Assembly (NCBI GenBank): GCA_038254525.1
Contig: JBBSGC010000027.1
Coordinates: 1-18,618, forward strand
Source of the DNA: JBBSGC01 sp038254525
Lineage (GTDB): Bacteria > Actinomycetota > Actinomycetes > Propionibacteriales > Nocardioidaceae
Direction of reading: 5' to 3'
DNA: 18,618 bases
Positions 15,958-18,618 of the stretch are shown here, in pieces; positions within the stretch are counted from its first letter, which is position 1, and each line of letters starts with the position of its first letter. The position numbers and the translations under genes were made by a program. Below the pieces are notes generated by a model. It was not told the DNA's origin and did not search any database. It saw only the letters and a list, made by a program, of their open reading frames with translations.

Positions 15958-15967
15958 CCGCGCGAAG

Positions 15968-16171
15968 GTGTTGTCCGTCCGACTGAACGCCGAGGAGTAT
16001 GAGCGACTCATGGCTCAGGCAGAGCAAGCCGGAGTCGGTCCTTCGACGATCGCGCGGTCGTTGATCCTCGGGGAGCTGAACGAGGGCCGGGGCCATGAGC
16101 CGAGCGATCCCTGGATGGCATCCGTGAGCCAGCGTCTGTCGAGGCTCGAAGCGAGGGTCACCGCCGACTGA
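15968..16171 (+). CDS. Ribbon-helix-helix (CopG/Arc-type) small DNA-binding protein, possibly 5'-disrupted
   Basis: This frame encodes 67 residues from GTG 15968. VLSVRLNAEEYERLMAQAEQ is the beta-strand plus first helix of an RHH fold, and GVGPSTIARSLILGEL is the second helix, as in CopG-like repressors, antitoxins and mobilisation accessory proteins. The tail ends in a short helix, SQRLSRLEARVTAD. No good ribosome site precedes GTG 15968, and the RHH strand would lie at the very N-terminus. The frame is open upstream to 15866 without any start codon. A basic arm with good ribosome sites lies one base out of frame just before it. So this is either a truncated functional gene, a frameshifted pseudogene, a sequencing error in the CCCCGGG run (15918-15924), or a true +1 shift at ACG-TGA-C. 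No toxin partner is seen. Confidence 0.6.
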   Translation: MLSVRLNAEEYERLMAQAEQAGVGPSTIARSLILGELNEGRGHEPSDPWMASVSQRLSRLEARVTAD

Positions 16172-16236
16172 GGCAGCAAGTGCCCAGCCACCTCGTCCGT
16201 ACCGGCCGGCCGATCAGTCCGAGGTGGTGCACTGCC
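16172..16236 (+). terminator. Strong stem-loop after the ribbon-helix-helix gene
   Basis: CCACCTCG (16188-16195) and CGAGGTGG (16220-16227) form a perfect eight-base-pair stem. AGTGC (16179-16183) and GCACT (16229-16233) extend it with a small bulge, and GGCAG/CTGCC offers an alternative outer pairing. CTTTG follows. It begins right after the stop at 16171, which fits a terminator. The loop contains the palindrome CCGGCCGG. Confidence 0.55.
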
Positions 16237-16361
16237 TTTGAGGTTCCGTCCGAGTTGCCGAGTGTGCGACAACCGGTCGGCCGCCAGCACGATCCTGACC
16301 GCCCCATGCGCCGGACTTGCGCTCAACACATCAACCGTCAATCCATCAACCGCGCGGAGCA
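16237..16361. other. Gene-free stretch before the lpdA-like stop
   Basis: I see no credible gene here. The short open frames that cross it (for example 16180-16365) have no recognisable motif and look like high-GC noise. No RNA gene or repeat is apparent. Confidence 0.5.
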
Positions 16362-17786
16362 CTAAGCGCGCCGGTGCAGGCGCCGAGCTGCTTCGCCGAT
16401 GGACCCGGTCATCGAGGGATAGACGGTGAACGCGTGCGCCACCTGGTCGGCGGTGAGGTTGCAGGCCACCGCGAGCGCGATGGGATGGATCAGCTCGCTG
16501 GCCTGCGGCGCGACGACGACACCACCCACGACGATGCCCGTGCCCGGCCGGCAGAACAGCTTCACGAAGCCCTCGTGCACTCCCTGCATCTTGGCGCGGG
16601 CGTTGCCGGTCAGCTCCAGTCGTACTCCCTCGGCCTCGATGGCTCCGGAGTCGACGGCACGCTGAGTGCACCCGACGGTCGCGATCTCGGGGGCGGTGAA
16701 GACGTTTGACGACACCTCGCGCAGGTCGAGCGGGCGGACCGCGTCCCCGAGCGAGTGCCACATCGCGATGCGCCCCTGCATGGCCGCTACCGAGGCCAGC
16801 ATCAGCACGCCGGTGCAGTCGCCGGCGGCGTAGACGCCGCGCACCGACGTGCGCGACACACCGTCGACCTGCACGAAACCGCGGGCGTCGAGCTCGACAC
16901 CGCAGCTGCCCAGTCCCAGGTCGGTCGTGTTGGGTACCGAACCCAGAGCAAGCAGGCAGTGCGACCCCTCGACCGTGCGCCCGTCGGTGAGCGTCACACG
17001 TACGCCCGGGCCGTCGACGGTGTCGGCGCGCTCGACGCTGCTCATCCTGCTGCGGGACAGCACGGTCATGCCGCGCCGGGTGAAGACCTCCTCCAGCACC
17101 CACGCCGCGTCGGCGTCCTCCCCGGGCAGCACGCGCTCGCGGCTCGACACGAGCACCACGTCGCTGCCCAGCGCCAGGTAGGCGCCGGCGAGCTCGGCGC
17201 CGGTGACGCCCGAGCCCACGACGACCAGCCGCCGGGGCAGCTCGTCGAGGTCGTAGACCTGTTCCCAGGTCAGGATCCGATCGCCGTCAGGCACCGCGGA
17301 GTCGGTGACCCGCGGATGTGCGCCGGTGGCAACCAGCACCACGTCGGCGGCCAGCTGCTCGGTGCCGCCGTCGTCGAGGGCGGCCAGCACCGTGCGCGCC
17401 CCGTCAAGGCGACCGGAGCCGCGCAGCGCGCGTACCTCTTCCCGGGCCAGCCGGTCGGCGATGTCGCGCGACTGGGCCGCCGCCAGCTGCTTGACCCGTC
17501 GGTTGACCACCGGCAGATCGGCGTGCACCCCGTCGGTCGGCTGTGCTCCCGCCCGGTCGAAGGAGTGGAGCGAGACCCCGAGCTCGGCCGCCCCGAGCAC
17601 GGAGGTCATGAGCCCGGCGGTCGCGATCAGAGTCTTGCTGGGTACGCAGTCGGTGAGCACCGCCGACCCGCCGAGACCGTCGCGGTCGACCACCGTGACG
17701 CGGGCACCGAGCTGGGCCGCCACCAGCGCAGCCTCGTAGCCGCCCGGTCCGCCGCCGACGATCACCACGTCCTCCACGGCGCCCAT
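16362..17786 (-). CDS. lpdA: LpdA-like NAD(P)H quinone reductase (pyridine nucleotide-disulfide family lacking one redox Cys)
   Basis: A 474-residue flavoprotein of the dihydrolipoamide dehydrogenase/glutathione reductase family. The N-terminal FAD site is VVIVGGGPGGYEAALVAAQLG, the NAD(P) site is RRLVVVGSGVTGAELAGAYLALG, and the second FAD motif is VRGVYAAGDC. The redox motif reads GGSAVLTDCVPSK: position 42 is Ala where dihydrolipoamide dehydrogenases have the first Cys, and only C47 remains. The C-terminal His-Glu dyad motif is replaced by VYPSMTGSIGEAAR. M. tuberculosis Rv3303c (LpdA) has the same loss and acts as an NAD(P)H:quinone reductase rather than a lipoamide dehydrogenase, so that role is preferred. 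ATG 17786 gives the family N-terminus; the frame is open upstream over the divergent gene. No lipoate-enzyme genes are nearby. Confidence 0.88.
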   Translation of the reverse strand: MGAVEDVVIVGGGPGGYEAALVAAQLGARVTVVDRDGLGGSAVLTDCVPSKTLIATAGLMTSVLGAAELGVSLHSFDRAGAQPTDGVHADLPVVNRRVKQLAAAQSRDIADRLAREEVRALRGSGRLDGARTVLAALDDGGTEQLAADVVLVATGAHPRVTDSAVPDGDRILTWEQVYDLDELPRRLVVVGSGVTGAELAGAYLALGSDVVLVSSRERVLPGEDADAAWVLEEVFTRRGMTVLSRSRMSSVERADTVDGPGVRVTLTDGRTVEGSHCLLALGSVPNTTDLGLGSCGVELDARGFVQVDGVSRTSVRGVYAAGDCTGVLMLASVAAMQGRIAMWHSLGDAVRPLDLREVSSNVFTAPEIATVGCTQRAVDSGAIEAEGVRLELTGNARAKMQGVHEGFVKLFCRPGTGIVVGGVVVAPQASELIHPIALAVACNLTADQVAHAFTVYPSMTGSIGEAARRLHRRA

Positions 17787-17833
17787 CCTGCCGGACCTGC
17801 CGTCGCCAGGGTCGGCGGCGGTCCGGCGGCCAC

Positions 17834-17839
17834 TACGCT
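17834..17839 (+). promoter_or_regulatory. -10 element for a leaderless start
   Basis: TACGCT fits TANNNT and ends exactly seven bases before GTG 17847, placing the transcription start at or next to the start codon. There is no Shine-Dalgarno site in those seven bases. The same hexamer and spacing recur before the phosphorylase gene at 18412. Confidence 0.45.
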
Positions 17840-17846
17840 GACCGGC

Positions 17847-18299
17847 GTGCCGCTGTATGCCGCCTACGGATCCAATCTCGATCCCGCCCGGATGGGCGAG
17901 CGCTGCCCGCACTCGCCGCTGCAGGGCACCGGATGGCTGCTCGGTTGGCGGCTCACCTTCGGCGGCGAGGAGCTCGGCTGGGACGGGGCACTGAGCACGG
18001 TGGTGGAACATCCGCTGCACCAGGTCTTCGTGGCCCTCTACGACGTGACCCCTGAGGACGCGGAGGCGCTCGACGCCTGGGAGGGCGTCGACATCGGGGT
18101 GTACCGAAAGCTGCGGGTACGGGTGAACACGATGGAGCGTGAGCAGTCGGCCTGGATCTACACCCTCGACGGCTACGAGGGCGGCCTGCCGTCGGCCAGC
18201 TACCTCGGTGTGCTCTATGAGGCGGCGCTGTCCGCCGGTGCGCCGGAGGACTACCTCGAGGACCTGCGCGGTCGGCCCTGCCGGTCCGTTGGCCACTGA
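17847..18299 (+). CDS. Gamma-glutamylcyclotransferase-like protein
   Basis: A 150-residue GGCT-like protein. The substrate-loop motif YAAYGSNLDPARM is at the N-terminus, and the acidic catalytic-region motif ALDAWEGVD is near residue 78. This family removes gamma-glutamyl groups from small peptides as 5-oxoproline, though many actinobacterial members have unknown substrates. The GTG start was chosen because YGSN must lie near the N-terminus; the frame is open far upstream, antisense to the lpdA-like gene. The gene is 60 bases from and divergent to that gene, matching the mycobacterial neighbourhood of LpdA (Rv3303c) and the GGCT-like Rv3304. The family call is good; the reaction is not proven. 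Confidence 0.82.
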   Translation: MPLYAAYGSNLDPARMGERCPHSPLQGTGWLLGWRLTFGGEELGWDGALSTVVEHPLHQVFVALYDVTPEDAEALDAWEGVDIGVYRKLRVRVNTMEREQSAWIYTLDGYEGGLPSASYLGVLYEAALSAGAPEDYLEDLRGRPCRSVGH

Positions 18300-18338
18300 A
18301 CTCATCCGCACCCGGCCGGGCTCCTGCGCGTGGTCACT

Positions 18339-18386
18339 GGGGTCCCCTACGCCACTCCTAGCGTTGTAGGGGTCCCCCTCGCCAGT
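18339..18386. repeat. GGGGTCCCC repeat pair, both direct and inverted, before the phosphorylase gene
   Basis: GGGGTCCCCTAC (18339-18350) and GTAGGGGTCCCC (18366-18377) form a 12-base stem with one central mismatch and a 15-base loop. Because each GGGGTCCCC core is nearly self-complementary, they also form an imperfect direct repeat of about 18 bases (18339-18356 and 18369-18386, about 15 of 18 matching) at a 30-base period. It may be a terminator for the GGCT-like gene or an operator for the phosphorylase gene. There is no T tract. Confidence 0.45.
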
Positions 18387-18411
18387 GCGCGAGTGGCACA
18401 ATCGTCCCCAG

Positions 18412-18417
18412 TACGCT
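18412..18417 (+). promoter_or_regulatory. -10 element for a leaderless phosphorylase start
   Basis: TACGCT ends seven bases before GTG 18425, with no Shine-Dalgarno site between. This is the same hexamer and spacing as upstream of the GGCT-like gene. Confidence 0.45.
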
Positions 18418-18424
18418 TCGCTGC

Positions 18425-18618
18425 GTGACCGACTCCACCGGCGGTGCCGCGTACTCGCCGACCGAGCTGGCCCGTGCCGCCGCAGACGCGCTCCGCGTGG
18501 TCACCGGCGCCGCCGACCACGACGTGGCGCTGGTGCTGGGCTCGGGCTGGCTGCCCGCCGCGGACGCGCTGGGCACAGCGGAACACGAGCTGGCGACCAC
18601 GTCGCTGCCCGGCTTCGC
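18425..18618 (+). CDS. punA: Purine nucleoside phosphorylase, N-terminal part
   Basis: The first 64 residues are visible and the gene runs off the window end. DVALVLGSGWLPAADALG is the N-terminal phosphate-loop motif of trimeric-type purine nucleoside phosphorylases, which split purine nucleosides with phosphate into base and ribose 1-phosphate for salvage. The helix before it (SPTELARAAADALRVVTG) is typical of the family. The start is GTG 18425, leaderless-like after TACGCT. Its position after the LpdA- and GGCT-like genes matches the mycobacterial order. The catalytic residues lie beyond the window. Confidence 0.85.
   Translation, partial: MTDSTGGAAYSPTELARAAADALRVVTGAADHDVALVLGSGWLPAADALGTAEHELATTSLPGF

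Noticed and set aside
15401..16096. A minus-strand 231-residue open frame across the sigma relic and RHH gene
   Set aside because: It has no motif, is opposite recognisable coding remnants, and is Arg/Ser-rich as expected of noise.
15267..16361. A mobile element or integration site in the accessory patch
   Set aside because: I see no transposase, integrase, terminal inverted repeats, flanking direct repeats or tRNA fragment. The patch is better described as decayed genes.
16755..17846. An N-terminal extension of the GGCT-like protein over the lpdA-like gene
   Set aside because: The YGSN motif must be near the N-terminus, and the extended stretch is antisense to the flavoprotein and has no motif.
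1..18618. CRISPR array, tRNA or rRNA genes
   Set aside because: No regularly spaced repeats with unique spacers and no cloverleaf or ribosomal RNA signature were found by reading. The repeat pair at 18339-18386 has only two copies.

Overview
This window is high-GC DNA from an actinobacterium. The gene content fits a relative of the Nocardioidaceae or another non-mycobacterial lineage that still makes decaprenylphosphoryl arabinose. That placement is inferred from gene content only: dprE1/dprE2, FadE25-, AccA3-, LpdA-like and trimeric-type purine nucleoside phosphorylase genes, and LGFP-repeat exported proteins. Most starts are GTG or ATG, with some Shine-Dalgarno sites and some apparently leaderless genes.

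Positions 1-3566 (+) hold a tightly packed, partly overlapping run. It contains the C-terminus of a UbiA-type decaprenyl-phosphate phosphoribosyltransferase, dprE1, dprE2, a GtrA-family membrane protein and maf. The first three make decaprenylphosphoryl arabinose from phosphoribosyl diphosphate. DprE1 carries Ala at the position of the benzothiazinone-target Cys387 of M. tuberculosis DprE1. Positions 3579-6688 hold a divergent pair: a FadE25-like acyl-CoA dehydrogenase (-) and an acyl-CoA carboxylase alpha subunit (+). Positions 6678-8337 (-) hold a GNAT acetyltransferase and a PPK2 polyphosphate kinase. Positions 8445-11831 (+) hold a full-length pyruvate carboxylase.

Positions 11857-15266 (-) hold a translationally coupled two-gene operon. 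It encodes a secreted zinc amidase of the PGRP/Amidase_2 type, followed by a secreted SpoIID/LytB-domain protein, and both end in LGFP repeats. This resembles the amidase plus SpoIID logic of the Bacillus engulfment machine, built from different parts. Upstream of it lie two abutting 14-bp palindromes (15401-15428). Next come an eroded ECF sigma-factor relic and a small ribbon-helix-helix gene that appears split across two frames. Positions 15267-16361 look like an accessory, decaying patch in an otherwise conserved chromosome.

Positions 16362-18618 hold an LpdA-like flavoprotein lacking one redox cysteine (-), a divergent gamma-glutamylcyclotransferase-like gene (+), and the start of a purine nucleoside phosphorylase (+). 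The last two share the same TACGCT-N7-GTG start architecture, typical of leaderless transcripts. From memory, the flanking order (fadE25, maf, accA3, then lpdA, a GGCT-like gene and a PNP gene) echoes the Rv3274c-Rv3307 neighbourhood of M. tuberculosis.
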